Positions 8,145-17,610 of a DNA stretch of 64,000 nt are shown piece by piece. Each line of letters opens with the position of its first letter. The stretch's first letter is position 1. The stretch covers positions 62,001-126,000 of the forward strand of contig JAHDVX010000005.1 of assembly GCA_023382455.1 (NCBI GenBank). Reading direction: 5' to 3'. The position numbers and the translations under genes were made by a program. Source of the DNA: Flavobacteriales bacterium (GTDB lineage Bacteria > Bacteroidota > Bacteroidia > Flavobacteriales_F > PHOS-HE28). The notes beneath the pieces are model-generated. The model ran no database searches, had not been told where the DNA came from, and worked only from the letters and a program-made list of their open reading frames with translations.

Positions 8145-9692
8145 ATGGAATTTGACATCATAGCGATCGTGATCGGCGTGGTTGTCGGCGTGGTTGCCGG
8201 CGGCGCCATCACCTACGTGCTGCTCAACAACCTGATGAAGAAACGCAGCAGCGGCATTCTGGCCAAGGCCGAAGCCGAGGGCGAGGCCATCAAGAAGGAG
8301 AAGATCCTGCAGGCCAAGGAGAAGTTCCTGCAGATGAAGGATGAGCATGAGCGCGAGGCCAGGGAACGCGAGAAGCGGATCCAGCAAGGCCAGGAGAAGC
8401 ACAAGCAGCGCGAGCAGCAGCTCAGCCGCCAGCAGCAGGAACAAGCCCAGAAGGAGAAGGCCCTGGAGGCCGCGCGCCTGGACCTGGAGCAGCGCGCACA
8501 GGGCCTTGAGGTGCGGCGCCTGGAATTGGAGAAAGCACAGGAGAAGCAGGTGGCCCAGCTCGAACGCATCAGCGGTCTCAGCGCCGAGGAGGCCAAGAAG
8601 CAACTGACCGACAGCCTGCGCGACGAGGCCCGCACACGCGCCATGGCCCTGGTGAAGGACGTCACCGAGGAGGCCAAGCTCACCGCCAACAAGGAGGCCA
8701 AGCGCATCATCATCCAGACCATCCAGCGCGTGGCCACCGAGCATGCCGTGGAGAACGCCGTGAGCACCTTCCACATCGAGAACGACGAGTTCAAGGGCCG
8801 CATCATCGGCCGTGAAGGCCGGAACATCCGCGCACTGGAGGAGGCCACCGGCGTGGAGATCGTGGTGGACGACACCCCGGGCGCCATCATCCTCAGCTGC
8901 TTCGACCCCGTGCGCCGCGAAATGGCACGCCTCGCCCTGCACCAGCTCGTCAAGGACGGCCGCATCCACCCGGGCCGCATCGAGGAGATCGTCGCCAAGA
9001 CCCGGAAGCATCTGGAAGAGGAGATCCTGGAGATCGGCAAGCGCACCTGCATCGACCTGGGCATCCACGGCCTGCACACCGAGCTCATGCGCATGGTGGG
9101 CCGCATGCGCTACCGCAGCAGCTACGGCCAGAACCTGCTGCAGCACAGCCGCGAGACCGCCAACCTGTGCGCCACCATGGCCGCCGAACTGGGCCTCAAC
9201 GTGAAGGCGGCCAAGCGCGCGGGCCTCCTGCACGACATCGGCAAGGTGCCCGATGACGAGCCCGAACTGCCACACGCCCTCCTGGGCATGAAGCTCGCCG
9301 AGAAGTACGGCGAGAAGCCCGATGTCTGCAACGCCATTGGCGCCCACCATGACGAGATCGAGATGACCAGCCTGCTCGCACCCATCGTGCAGGCGTGCGA
9401 CGCCATCAGCGGCGCCCGCCCTGGCGCCCGACGCGAGGCCGTGGAGCAGTACATCAAGCGGCTCAAGGACCTGGAGAGCATCGCCATGAGCTACCAGGGC
9501 GTTTCCAAGGCCTACGCCATCCAGGCCGGGCGCGAGCTGCGCGTGATGGTGGAGAGTGAGCGCGTCAGCGACGGGGATGCCGACAGCATCAGCATGAGCA
9601 TTGCCGACCGCATCCAGAATGAAATGACCTATCCGGGGCAGGTGAAAGTGGTGGTGATCCGCGAGAAACGTTCCATGGCCGTGGCCAAGTAG
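8145..9692 (+). CDS. rny: Ribonuclease Y
   Basis: 515 residues from ATG 8145; a GTG two codons earlier (8139) is also possible. RNase Y is a membrane-bound endoribonuclease that starts bulk mRNA decay. The N-terminus is a single membrane helix ([23 protein letters not shown]), followed by a long charged coiled coil (about residues 30-200, rich in Lys, Glu and Gln). The KH RNA-binding domain is seen in [19 protein letters not shown], and the HD phosphohydrolase domain has the catalytic [12 protein letters not shown]. The C-terminus ([40 protein letters not shown]) is the standard family ending. Length equals the family norm of about 510-525. Confidence 0.97.
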   Translation: MEFDIIAIVIGVVVGVVAGGAITYVLLNNLMKKRSSGILAKAEAEGEAIKKEKILQAKEKFLQMKDEHEREAREREKRIQQGQEKHKQREQQLSRQQQEQAQKEKALEAARLDLEQRAQGLEVRRLELEKAQEKQVAQLERISGLSAEEAKKQLTDSLRDEARTRAMALVKDVTEEAKLTANKEAKRIIIQTIQRVATEHAVENAVSTFHIENDEFKGRIIGREGRNIRALEEATGVEIVVDDTPGAIILSCFDPVRREMARLALHQLVKDGRIHPGRIEEIVAKTRKHLEEEILEIGKRTCIDLGIHGLHTELMRMVGRMRYRSSYGQNLLQHSRETANLCATMAAELGLNVKAAKRAGLLHDIGKVPDDEPELPHALLGMKLAEKYGEKPDVCNAIGAHHDEIEMTSLLAPIVQACDAISGARPGARREAVEQYIKRLKDLESIAMSYQGVSKAYAIQAGRELRVMVESERVSDGDADSISMSIADRIQNEMTYPGQVKVVVIREKRSMAVAK

Positions 9693-9727
9693 CACCCTGC
9701 ACCAGCGCACCACCGCCGGGCCCGACC

Positions 9728-10423
9728 ATGCACCTGACCGCCGCGCAACAAAGGGACGTGTTCCAGTGGGACGTGCGCACCTGGAGCAAGGCACTGCCGC
9801 TCTGGCAACAAGCCTTGGACGCGCGGCCGGCTCCCCAACGGACCCTGGCGGTCGGCGAGCGGGGCGGGGGCCTGAGCCTCTGGCTGGCCATGAACGGCCA
9901 CCAGGTGGTGTGCAGCGACCTCCGGCCCATGCCGCCTGAAACCCGCGCCTTGCACCAGCGCCACGGCGTGGCCCACCGGATCGAGTACCGGACGATCGAT
10001 ATCGGCCACATCGACTTTCCCGATGCCCATTTCGACGTCGCCGTTTTCAAGTCCGTGATCGGGGCCTTGGGATCGAAGGAGGCCCAGGCCCGTGCCGTGG
10101 CCGAACTGTGCCGTGTGTTGCGGCCCGGTGGCGTGCTCCTCTTTGCGGAGAACCTCGAAGGCACCTGGTTGCACAAGGTCCTGCGAAAACGGTTCACCGC
10201 TTGGGAGGGGTACTGGCGTTATCTCCGTTGGCCACAGGACCGGGACCTGTTCAACGGCTTCCGCTCCTGCGATTTCCGTATGTTCGGCCTGCTGGCCAAC
10301 TTGGGGCGTAATGAGGCCCAACGTACACTGCTTTCACGTGCTGACGACCTGTGGACACCTGTGCTGCCCAAGCGGTGGTGCTATGTGCTGGCGGGGGTGT
10401 GCCGAAAGGATGGATCAGCGTGA
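9728..10423 (+). CDS. Class I SAM-dependent methyltransferase
   Basis: 231 residues from ATG 9728. The fold follows methyltransferase type 11: motif I is TLAVGERGGGLSLWLA (glycine-rich SAM loop), an acidic end of strand two is VVCSDLRPM, motif II is FDVAVFKSVIGALG, and motif III is LCRVLRPGGVLLFAENL. The last 70 residues (KVLRKRFTAWEGYWRYLRWPQD) are specific to it. The substrate cannot be told from the sequence; in this group it is often a lipid, sugar or quinone. It is directly followed, within a few bases, by a nucleotide-sugar epimerase, so a role in polysaccharide or glycolipid modification is plausible but not shown. Confidence 0.82.
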   Translation: MHLTAAQQRDVFQWDVRTWSKALPLWQQALDARPAPQRTLAVGERGGGLSLWLAMNGHQVVCSDLRPMPPETRALHQRHGVAHRIEYRTIDIGHIDFPDAHFDVAVFKSVIGALGSKEAQARAVAELCRVLRPGGVLLFAENLEGTWLHKVLRKRFTAWEGYWRYLRWPQDRDLFNGFRSCDFRMFGLLANLGRNEAQRTLLSRADDLWTPVLPKRWCYVLAGVCRKDGSA

Positions 10424-10446
10424 CAAGAACCCGGCCCAGACCCCGT

Positions 10447-11442
10447 ATGCCTGAACGCAGATCCGGCCCCGACCTGCCAACCACCATCCTCGTTACCGGT
10501 GGTGCCGGGTTCATCGGCTCCCATGTGTGCGATGCCTTGCTCGCACAGGGCCATGCCGTGCGCTGCATGGACAACCTGGCCACCGGGAACCTGGGGAATA
10601 TTGCCCACCTCCAAGGGATGGAGGGATTCACCTTCCTGCCAGGCGACATCCGTGATGCAGCCACGGTGCATGGTGCCATGGAAGGTGCCACGGCCGTGGT
10701 ACACCTGGCCGCGCTGGGCAGCGTGCCCCGCTCCATCACTTTCCCGCTGGACAGCGAGGGCGTGAACCTCGCCGGGTTCCTGCACATATTGGAAGCTGCA
10801 CGCGAGCTGGGTGTGAAACGCATCACCTACGCCAGCAGCAGCAGCGTGTACGGCGATAGCACCCTGCTGCCCAAACGCGAGGGCAGCGAAGGAAGCCCCC
10901 TCTCGCCCTACGCCGTCAGCAAGGCCATGGACGAAGCCTACGCGGCGCTTTACCACAGGCTCTACGGCCTGGAGACCATCGGCCTGCGCTTCTTCAACAT
11001 CTTCGGCGAGCGCCAGGACCCGGAAGGCGCCTACGCCGCCGCCATCCCCCGCTTCATGCGTGCACTGCTCCGCCATGAAAGCCCGGTGATCAACGGCGAC
11101 GGTGCGCAGACCCGCGACTTCACCTACGTGGGCAATGCCGTGCAGGCCGTGCAACGCGGGCTGCAAGCCCCGGCCCAGCTCGCCGGCCAGGTGTTCAACA
11201 TCGCCTGCGGCGAGCGCTGCAACCTGTTGGACCTCTTGGGACGCATCCGCAGCCGCCTCGCAACCATCGATCCCGCCATCGCCCACTTGCAACCGCAGCA
11301 CGGCCCCGAACGGGCAGGCGATGTCCGCGATTCCCTGGCTGACATCTCCAAGGCCCGTGAACAGCTTGGGTACCGTCCGCGGTTCAGCTTGGACGAGGGG
11401 TTGGACCGTGCCGTACCTTGGTATGCGGAGAATTGGAGATGA
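10447..11442 (+). CDS. NAD-dependent nucleotide-sugar epimerase (SDR family, UDP-GlcNAc 4-epimerase/WbpP-like)
   Basis: 331 residues from ATG 10447. An alternative GTG at 10420 overlaps the upstream stop as GTGA. The Rossmann motif GGAGFIG is at about residues 18-24, and the SDR catalytic pair Tyr155/Lys159 is in SPYAVSKAMDEAY. The stretch VHLAALGSVPRS and ITYASSSSVYGDS are typical of the extended SDR group that epimerises UDP-GlcNAc, UDP-GlcNAcA or UDP-glucuronate at C4. The late GERCNLLDLLGRI region and a DVRDSLADISKAREQLGYRP end are standard. The product would feed surface polysaccharide or O-glycan synthesis. A weak hairpin follows the stop (11442-11458). Confidence 0.88.
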   Translation: MPERRSGPDLPTTILVTGGAGFIGSHVCDALLAQGHAVRCMDNLATGNLGNIAHLQGMEGFTFLPGDIRDAATVHGAMEGATAVVHLAALGSVPRSITFPLDSEGVNLAGFLHILEAARELGVKRITYASSSSVYGDSTLLPKREGSEGSPLSPYAVSKAMDEAYAALYHRLYGLETIGLRFFNIFGERQDPEGAYAAAIPRFMRALLRHESPVINGDGAQTRDFTYVGNAVQAVQRGLQAPAQLAGQVFNIACGERCNLLDLLGRIRSRLATIDPAIAHLQPQHGPERAGDVRDSLADISKAREQLGYRPRFSLDEGLDRAVPWYAENWR

Positions 11443-11458
11443 CCCTTCCCGAAAGGGT
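11442..11458 (+). terminator. Possible weak terminator after the epimerase gene
   Basis: ACCCTT and AAGGGT form a 6-bp stem around a 5-base loop directly after the stop codon. There is no T tract, so it may be only an mRNA 3' end structure. Confidence 0.3.
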
Positions 11459-11507
11459 ATAAGGCAGTAAGGGAGGAGAAGAAGGGAAGTAACAAAGACT
11501 GAAGATC

Positions 11508-11876
11508 ATGGCAACGGAAAAGAAGACATTGGTGCTGGGTGCCAGCCTGAAGGAGGAGCGCTATTCCAACAAGGCGATCCGCGACCTGCGGAAGTATGGC
11601 CACCCCGTGGTGGCCGTGGGCCTGCGCGAAGGCCAGGTGCTGGACGTGCCCATCGTGAAGGACATCCCGCCGGGCACCGACGTGGACACCGTGACCATGT
11701 ACCTGAACGCGCACAACCAGGAGCCGTGGGAAGCCCGGATCCTGGGCCTGCACCCCAAGCGCATCATCTTCAACCCCGGCGCGGAGAACCCGGCATTCGC
11801 CAGGAAGGCGCAGGCGGAAGGCATTGCCACCGAGGAGGCCTGCACGCTGGTGCTGCTGCACACCGGGCAGTTCTGA
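11508..11876 (+). CDS. CoA-binding (Rossmann) domain protein
   Basis: 122 residues. The protein is a single CoA-binding Rossmann domain like YccU: it starts TLVLGASLKEERYSNKAIRD, with the glycine-poor dinucleotide loop, followed by YGHPVVAVGLREG, then VDTVTMYLNAHNQEPWEARIL and IIFNPGAENPAFARKAQAEG. The domain occurs in succinyl-CoA synthetase alpha and in redox-sensing proteins, but as a stand-alone protein its role is not settled. No signal peptide, so cytoplasmic. It stands between the epimerase and lysA and has no evident metabolic link with either. Confidence 0.85.
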   Translation: MATEKKTLVLGASLKEERYSNKAIRDLRKYGHPVVAVGLREGQVLDVPIVKDIPPGTDVDTVTMYLNAHNQEPWEARILGLHPKRIIFNPGAENPAFARKAQAEGIATEEACTLVLLHTGQF

Positions 11877-11971
11877 GCGTGGTGCATTCCGCGGCGGCGT
11901 GAACCCTTCATCACCGCATTCCGCGCCTCGTGCAGGGGCACGATTACATTCGCCGCCTCGCAGACCATACC

Positions 11972-13225
11972 ATGGAATTATCGGGGGGGGAATACAGCAT
12001 CGGCGGACTGCCGGTGCTTGGGCTGGCGCAGGCCGTGGGCACGCCGGCATACGTGTACCACGCACAGGTGATGGAGCGGCAGGCCAAACGTCTGCAACAG
12101 GCATTCATGGCCACGCCCACGCGCTTCATGTACGCCTGCAAGGCGCTCTCCAATCTGGCCGTGCTGCGCCACATGCGCACCCTGGGCCTCGGCCTGGACA
12201 CGGTGAGCATCGAGGAGGTGCAGTTGGGGCTGAAGGCCGGGTTCCGACCGGACGAGGTGCTCTTCACGCCCAACATGGTGCCCTTTACCGAAGTGCAGCA
12301 GGCGGTGGAGCTGGGCGTGCACATCAACATCGACAGCATCCCCATGCTGGAGCGCTTCGGCCAGGCCTACGGAGGCAAGGTGCCGCTGTTCCTGCGCATC
12401 AACCCCCACATCATGGCCGGGGGCAACGAGCGCATCAGCACCGGCCACATCGACAGCAAGTTCGGCATCAGCATCCACCAGCTCCGCCACGTGGAGCGCG
12501 TGGTGGCCAGCCACGGCCTGCGCGTGGAGGGCCTGCACATGCACACCGGCAGTGATATCCTGGACACCGGCGTATTCCTGCGCGGCGCCGAGTTGCTGCT
12601 GGAGACCGCCGACCTCTTTCCCCACCTGCGCTACCTTGACCTCGGCAGCGGCTTCAAGGTGCCGTACAAGCCCGACGACATCAGCACTGACGTGGAGGAA
12701 CTGGGCCAATTGCTGGGCCAGCGGATCCAGCAGTTCAATGCCGGCCGCGAAACGCCCGTGGAACTTTGGTTCGAGCCGGGCAAGTTCCTGGTGAGCGAGG
12801 CCGGCGTGCTGCTGGTCTCGGTCTCCCTGGTGAAGCAGACCACCGCCACCGTCTTCGCCGGTGTGGACAGCGGCCTCAACCACCTGATCCGCCCCATGTT
12901 CTACGGCAGCCACCACGGTATCGTGAACGTGAGTCGGCCACAAGGCCACAAGCGCATCTACACCGTGGTGGGCTATATCTGTGAAACCGACACCTTCGCC
13001 TGGGACCGCCAATTGCCCGAAGTACACGTGGGTGATGTGCTCGCCTTCCTCAACGCCGGCGCCTACGGCTTCAGCATGGCCAGCAACTACAACTCACGGC
13101 CACGCCCCGCAGAAGTTTTGGTGAAGGACGGCAAGGCCATCCTGATCCGCCGACGGGAGACCATCGAGGACCTGCTGGCATTGCAAGTGGAGGAGCCGCT
13201 TACAGCCGCTCCAGTTTCCATGTGA
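11972..13225 (+). CDS. lysA: Diaminopimelate decarboxylase
   Basis: 417 residues from ATG 11972; the frame stays open upstream to a GTG at 11930. LysA removes CO2 from meso-diaminopimelate to give lysine, the last step of the DAP pathway. It is a PLP enzyme of the alanine-racemase fold: the Schiff-base lysine is K57 in MYACKALSN, the glycine loop is LGLDTVSIEEV and LDLGSGFKVPY, and the phosphate and substrate site is seen in WFEPGKFLVSEAG. The C-terminal beta domain holds CETDTFAWDRQLPEVHVGD and NAGAYGFSMASNYNSRPRP, the catalytic cysteine and tyrosine region from the partner subunit. Length fits the family. It converges on the restriction-modification gene. Confidence 0.93.
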   Translation: MELSGGEYSIGGLPVLGLAQAVGTPAYVYHAQVMERQAKRLQQAFMATPTRFMYACKALSNLAVLRHMRTLGLGLDTVSIEEVQLGLKAGFRPDEVLFTPNMVPFTEVQQAVELGVHINIDSIPMLERFGQAYGGKVPLFLRINPHIMAGGNERISTGHIDSKFGISIHQLRHVERVVASHGLRVEGLHMHTGSDILDTGVFLRGAELLLETADLFPHLRYLDLGSGFKVPYKPDDISTDVEELGQLLGQRIQQFNAGRETPVELWFEPGKFLVSEAGVLLVSVSLVKQTTATVFAGVDSGLNHLIRPMFYGSHHGIVNVSRPQGHKRIYTVVGYICETDTFAWDRQLPEVHVGDVLAFLNAGAYGFSMASNYNSRPRPAEVLVKDGKAILIRRRETIEDLLALQVEEPLTAAPVSM

Positions 13226-13271
13226 TCGGAGGGCAGCCCCCGGCACGCTGTAACGTTTCATATAGGGCATG

Positions 13272-13303
13272 CTCTGGCACGAGCGTGGACACCCGCGCCA
13301 GAG
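13272..13303. terminator. Possible bidirectional terminator between lysA and the RM gene
   Basis: CTCTGGC and GCCAGAG form a 7-bp stem with an 18-base loop in the 106-bp gap between two convergent genes. No T tract follows on either strand. Confidence 0.35.
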
Positions 13304-13331
13304 TGAGGGAGGTGGAAGGTTTTCATTACAC

Positions 13332-16292
13332 TCAATCTTCGCTGGCCTCCACCACCTTCACCTCCTCCTCGTTCAATCCATAAAGCGCGTACACGGCTTC
13401 ATTGATCCGTGATTCAAGATGCGCGATGCGTCGGTTCAACTGTTCTGGCTCGCGGGCTTCGGCCGCCTGGGGAACGATCTCCAGCAGCATCCGTACATGC
13501 TTGACGATCTCCGATTCCAACTTCTTGTTCGGCCGTGGCATGGGAAGCTGTGCGATCGACCGCGCCTGGATTTCGCTGAACACCTTCTTGGTGGACTTCA
13601 GGAACCGGGTGTAATAAAAATTCCACAGCTTGGAATTAAACAGGCCAAGGATCACCTCCAACTCGCGCTCCACGCCAGGCTTCAGGTTGATGGCCACCAG
13701 CGTGTTCAGGGCGTAGAACTGCCGATCGTCGATGGTGGCGATCAGGCTGGATGACACCCGCCGGAACAGGATCTTCTTTGGTGACAGGAAAATGTCCTCC
13801 CGCTTGCAACTGTGGATCGCGTCAAGGTCGTAGCGTAAGTACTTGCCGTTCCAATCAGTGCGGTATCGGTGTATCTCGCGTCCATCCAGCACCGACTTGT
13901 AGTCCTTGCCCATTGCGCGGTCGAAGAGGTGTGCCGCACGGTTCCCTTTGAGCGCGATGGCTTGATTGATCGAAGCAATGTCGCCCAACATGCCGGCGGA
14001 ACGCCCATCGATCACCGACCGCAGGCAACGAATGTCTTCGTCGGCCTCCACCGAGAATTGCGCCTGCGGATCGTCCAGATAAACGGCGATCGGTATGGAA
14101 CGGGAAACGGCCTGCCGGTCCTTGTCCATGTTGGTTATGATGACCGGCGCGTTTCGTGATGGCTGTTTGTCAAGCAGAAGGGTCACGGCTTCCACCACCG
14201 CATCCGCGAACGGCGGCTTCTCATACGTGACGATCTCGCGCAACTGTGCATGATCGAGGATATGTCTGCGGAGCCCGCGATAGTATTCCTGCGTCAGTAC
14301 GGTGTTGGGCACGATGAAGCCAAGTTTCCCTCCATGACGTAGCAGATCGATGCCCTTTTCGATGAAGAACCCGAAGGTGTTCATGCGACCCATTGATGAG
14401 CAATAGTTGGCGAGCAGGTAGCGCTTCTGCTCCTCATCGAACCATTCGTACATGGCCTGCTGCACGTAAGGAGGGTTGCCGATCACCACGTCGAACCCTC
14501 CGCTCTCCATTCTCCCGTATCGGCCTGGCGGCTCGCTGATGCCGTGGCCGAACCGGGCGCCCAGATCTTTTCCTTCTTCGTGCAACTGCTCTATGGTGGA
14601 TTTGACCTTGGCGTTGTATGCGTCGATTTCCTCCTGCGGGGATAGGAAGGCCGCTTCCCTATTGAACACGGCCTTGAATTCCCGTCTCCAATCAAAGGGG
14701 CGGATCCTCTGTTCAAGCCCGAAATGGGTCATGCCGTCATAGATGTCCGGTGCGATCAGGCTGTTGCCGCACTGGATGTTGCGGTCCAGCGTGGGCAGAA
14801 CGCGCTCGTGGAAGAGGCCGAGCTGCTGGTTGATGCTGGCCTCGGTCTCGCCTTCCATGCACTTCAGCAGCAGGCTCAACTTGGTCACTTCCACGGCGTT
14901 GGCATCCAGGTCCACGCCGAAGATGTTGTTCACCAGGATGCGCTTCTTCTCGGCGGTGGTGAGCTCTCCGTCGGGCCGCAGCTTGTCGCTCTTTTTGCCG
15001 GTGCGCATCTTCTTCAGCGCTCCGTATTGTTCCTTGTGCCAGTTCAGCAGGTATTCGTAAGCACCCAATAAGAAACTGCCGCTGCCGCAGGCGGGGTCCA
15101 CGATGCGGAGCTTCTCCACCTGTGCGGGCTTTTTGTCCTTCACCAGTTCGCCCACGGTGCGCTCCACGATGTATTGCACGATGTATTGCGGCGTGTAGTA
15201 CACCCCGCCGGCGTGGCGCACCTCCGGCTTTTCCTCGATGCGCGCCCGGTGCCCCGTGCCGATGCGGATCTGCTTGCCCAGGAACTGCTCGTAGGCGCTG
15301 CCCAGGATCTCCACGCTGATCACGCTGAATTCATACGGGCTCTCCGGGTAGTAGAGCTCCCCGATGACGGTCTTCATCACCTTGTTGTCCACGGTGATGC
15401 TTTCGCTTACTTGGTCTTTCTTGAAGTCGAAGAGGCCGCTGTTGTAGCGCCGGTCGGCCTGTTGGAAGAGGTCGAAGAGCTTGGGGTAATGGTCGCCCTT
15501 TTCCTTCAGGACGGCCTTGAGCTGTCCGTAGGGCTCCACCCCGCGGTCCTCGGCGATGCGCAGAAAGATGAGGCGGTCGATGAGGTGCTGCACGGCGAAG
15601 TTGATGCCGTCCTCGTCCAGGTGCTTGTTGCGGATGCTGATGCTGGTGGCCAGGTAGGTGCGCCAGTTGTCCAAGCTTTGCAGGAAGGCGGTGTCCACGG
15701 TACTGGTGCCGCGCTTGTGGGCATCACTTTTCAGGAAGCGGTCGAAGCTGCCTTTCAGCACCTGTTCCTTGCTGAAGGTGCCCCACAGGAAATCGAACTC
15801 CTGGAGGTATTCACGGAAGGTGAGGTATTTGATCCGGGCCTTGCTGGCCTGGTCCTTTAATTCCGGCCGTTGGGTGCAATCATACACGCTGAACTCCTCG
15901 AAATCGGTGAGGATGCTCAAGGGCAACTTGGCGCTCCAGGCGTAGCGGCGCACCTGGTAGGCGGGTTCCACCTCGGACTTCACCTTCACGGCGGGCTTCT
16001 TGGCCTCCACGAAGAAGAGGCGTTTGCCGCCGGGCAGGCGGAAGCTGTAGTCCGGGGCTTTCAGCGCGCCGCCCACCTTCACCTTGTCCTCATGGATCAC
16101 TTCGCGGTAAGCCTCGGCAAAGCCTTGGCTGTTGTTCATGTCCCAGCCGAGGAGCTTGAAGAAGGGGTCGATGAAGTCCTTGCGCACCAAGGCTTCGCTG
16201 TATGCGTTGCGTTTGTAATCCTCGTACTGCTCCGTGAAGCGGGCCACGAGCTTTTCGAGTTCGGCCTTGGCGGTTTCCTTCGGGGTGGGCAT
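13332..16292 (-). CDS. Type IIG-like single-chain restriction-modification enzyme (Eco57I-type N6-adenine methylase)
   Basis: 986 residues combining cleavage, methylation and recognition. The N-terminus has a PD-(D/E)xK nuclease: Asp81 in KAPDYSF and Glu96/Lys98 in FFVEAKKP. A helical connector leads to the methylase, with SAM motif I DPACGSGSF at about residues 399-407 and the adenine-methylase motif NPPY at 606-609, preceded by GGFDVVIG. The last third (about 690-950) is the TaqI-like specificity domain. No separate methylase or specificity gene is adjacent, so one protein probably does everything. The part coding the C-terminal third (13332 to about 14500) is visibly less GC-rich than the N-terminal part and than its neighbours, which suggests exchange of the recognition domain. 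All catalytic motifs are intact. ATG at 16292 starts MPTPKETAKAELEKL. Confidence 0.92.
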   Translation of the reverse strand: MPTPKETAKAELEKLVARFTEQYEDYKRNAYSEALVRKDFIDPFFKLLGWDMNNSQGFAEAYREVIHEDKVKVGGALKAPDYSFRLPGGKRLFFVEAKKPAVKVKSEVEPAYQVRRYAWSAKLPLSILTDFEEFSVYDCTQRPELKDQASKARIKYLTFREYLQEFDFLWGTFSKEQVLKGSFDRFLKSDAHKRGTSTVDTAFLQSLDNWRTYLATSISIRNKHLDEDGINFAVQHLIDRLIFLRIAEDRGVEPYGQLKAVLKEKGDHYPKLFDLFQQADRRYNSGLFDFKKDQVSESITVDNKVMKTVIGELYYPESPYEFSVISVEILGSAYEQFLGKQIRIGTGHRARIEEKPEVRHAGGVYYTPQYIVQYIVERTVGELVKDKKPAQVEKLRIVDPACGSGSFLLGAYEYLLNWHKEQYGALKKMRTGKKSDKLRPDGELTTAEKKRILVNNIFGVDLDANAVEVTKLSLLLKCMEGETEASINQQLGLFHERVLPTLDRNIQCGNSLIAPDIYDGMTHFGLEQRIRPFDWRREFKAVFNREAAFLSPQEEIDAYNAKVKSTIEQLHEEGKDLGARFGHGISEPPGRYGRMESGGFDVVIGNPPYVQQAMYEWFDEEQKRYLLANYCSSMGRMNTFGFFIEKGIDLLRHGGKLGFIVPNTVLTQEYYRGLRRHILDHAQLREIVTYEKPPFADAVVEAVTLLLDKQPSRNAPVIITNMDKDRQAVSRSIPIAVYLDDPQAQFSVEADEDIRCLRSVIDGRSAGMLGDIASINQAIALKGNRAAHLFDRAMGKDYKSVLDGREIHRYRTDWNGKYLRYDLDAIHSCKREDIFLSPKKILFRRVSSSLIATIDDRQFYALNTLVAINLKPGVERELEVILGLFNSKLWNFYYTRFLKSTKKVFSEIQARSIAQLPMPRPNKKLESEIVKHVRMLLEIVPQAAEAREPEQLNRRIAHLESRINEAVYALYGLNEEEVKVVEASED

Positions 16293-16376
16293 CGGGTGGT
16301 GAAGGTATCCGGGCCGCGTGAATTGGCGATGGTGCCAACCGAGGTGGATGAACAGTTCCGCGTGGAAATGACCAGA

Positions 16377-17561
16377 TCACAACCGGCCCAGTTCCTGCGT
16401 GATCGCTTTGCAGGCATGCCGAACGTGTTCTTCGTTGATTACCAGCGGCGGCGCGATGCGGAAGGCCTCCGGGCAGCTCAGGAACCAGAAGCCCAGCACG
16501 CCCTGCTCCAGGCAGCCCATGACCACGCGCTGCACCTTGTCGGCGTCGCCCAGGTCCACGGCGAGCATCAGGCCCATGCCGCGCACCTCGCGGATGGCCG
16601 GGTGGACCAGCAGTTCCTTGAAGAGCGAGCCCATGCGCCGTGCGTTTTCCGGCAGGCCCTCTTCCAGCAGTACCTCAAGCGCGGCAAGGCCTGCGGCGCA
16701 CGGGATGGGGTGCCCGCCGAACGTGGTGATGTGGCCCAGCACCGGGTGGTGGGTGAAGAGCGCCATGTGCTCGCGTGAACTGACGAAGGCGCCGATGGGC
16801 ATGCCGCCGCCCAAGGCCTTGCCCAGCACCAGGATGTCCGGCACCACGCCGAAATGCTCGAAGGCGAAGAGCTTGCCCGTGCGCCCGAAGCCGGTCTGCA
16901 CTTCGTCGAACACCAGCATTGTGCCCGTTTCATCGCAGCGCTGGCGCAGGGCCAGCATCCACGCGGCATCGGGCACGCGGATGCCCGCATCGCCTTGGAT
17001 CGGTTCCACGATCACGGCGGCGGTGCGTTCGTCGATCAACGCGAGGTCCTCCGCGACGTTGAAGTGCATGAAATGCACGTCCGGCAGCAGCGGGCGGTTG
17101 CGGTATTTCTTCTCTTCGTTGCCGGTGATGCTGAGCGAGCCGTGCGTGCTGCCGTGGTAGCTTTTGTGGCAGGCCACCAGCCGCGTGCGGCCCGTGATGC
17201 GCTTGGCCAGCTTGATGGCCGCCTCATTGGCCTCGGTGCCGCTGTTCACGAAATAGGTGCAGTTCAGCGCCGGCGGCAGCACGGAGGCGAGTCGCTCGGC
17301 ATAGCGCACCTGCGGTTCCTGGATGAACTCGCCGTAGGGGATCACGTGCAGGTAGCGGCCGGCTTGTTCGTTGATCGCGGCGACCACTTTCGGGTGCCGG
17401 TGCCCCGTGTTGTTCACGGCCAGGCCGGCCACCAGGTCCAGGTAGCGCTTGCCGTCGCGGGTGTGCAAGTGGCAGCCTTCCGCACCGATGATGTCCAAGG
17501 CGATGGGGAAGGGGCTGGTCTGGGCGAGGTGCTGTTCAAATGCGGTCTTCAGGTGGGACAT
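16377..17561 (-). CDS. Class III (aspartate/ornithine-type) PLP aminotransferase
   Basis: 394 residues from ATG 17561. Class III aminotransferases move an omega- or alpha-amino group between amino and keto acids. The family pattern is clear: LDLVAGLAVNNTGHRHPKV near the N-terminus, NSGTEANEAAIKLAKRITGR for the cofactor phosphate loop, VFDEVQTGFGRTGKLFAFEHF with the pyridine-binding Asp, and VLGKALGGGMPIGAF with the PLP lysine. The sequence resembles a Bacteroidota group close to acetylornithine, ornithine and lysine aminotransferases, but specificity cannot be read. Given arginase and arginine decarboxylase in the window, ornithine is a candidate, by inference only. A -7 box lies 4 bp before the ATG, suggesting a leaderless message. 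Confidence 0.88.
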   Translation of the reverse strand: MSHLKTAFEQHLAQTSPFPIALDIIGAEGCHLHTRDGKRYLDLVAGLAVNNTGHRHPKVVAAINEQAGRYLHVIPYGEFIQEPQVRYAERLASVLPPALNCTYFVNSGTEANEAAIKLAKRITGRTRLVACHKSYHGSTHGSLSITGNEEKKYRNRPLLPDVHFMHFNVAEDLALIDERTAAVIVEPIQGDAGIRVPDAAWMLALRQRCDETGTMLVFDEVQTGFGRTGKLFAFEHFGVVPDILVLGKALGGGMPIGAFVSSREHMALFTHHPVLGHITTFGGHPIPCAAGLAALEVLLEEGLPENARRMGSLFKELLVHPAIREVRGMGLMLAVDLGDADKVQRVVMGCLEQGVLGFWFLSCPEAFRIAPPLVINEEHVRHACKAITQELGRL

Positions 17562-17565
17562 GCCG

Positions 17566-17573
17566 CAAAGGTC
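17566..17573 (-). promoter_or_regulatory. Predicted -7 box almost touching the aminotransferase start
   Basis: Minus-strand GACCTTTG (followed by C) matches TAnnTTTG at six positions including the whole TTTG half. Only 4 bp separate it from the ATG at 17561, so transcription would begin at or inside the start codon. Confidence 0.35.
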
Positions 17574-17610
17574 GCGCTTGGCCCGGTGGCCCGGCGTGCC
17601 GCGCGCGGGA

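Noticed and set aside
13332-16292. BREX/PglX or a larger defence island
   Set aside because: The protein has its own nuclease and specificity domains and no pglZ, brxC or other defence gene is adjacent.
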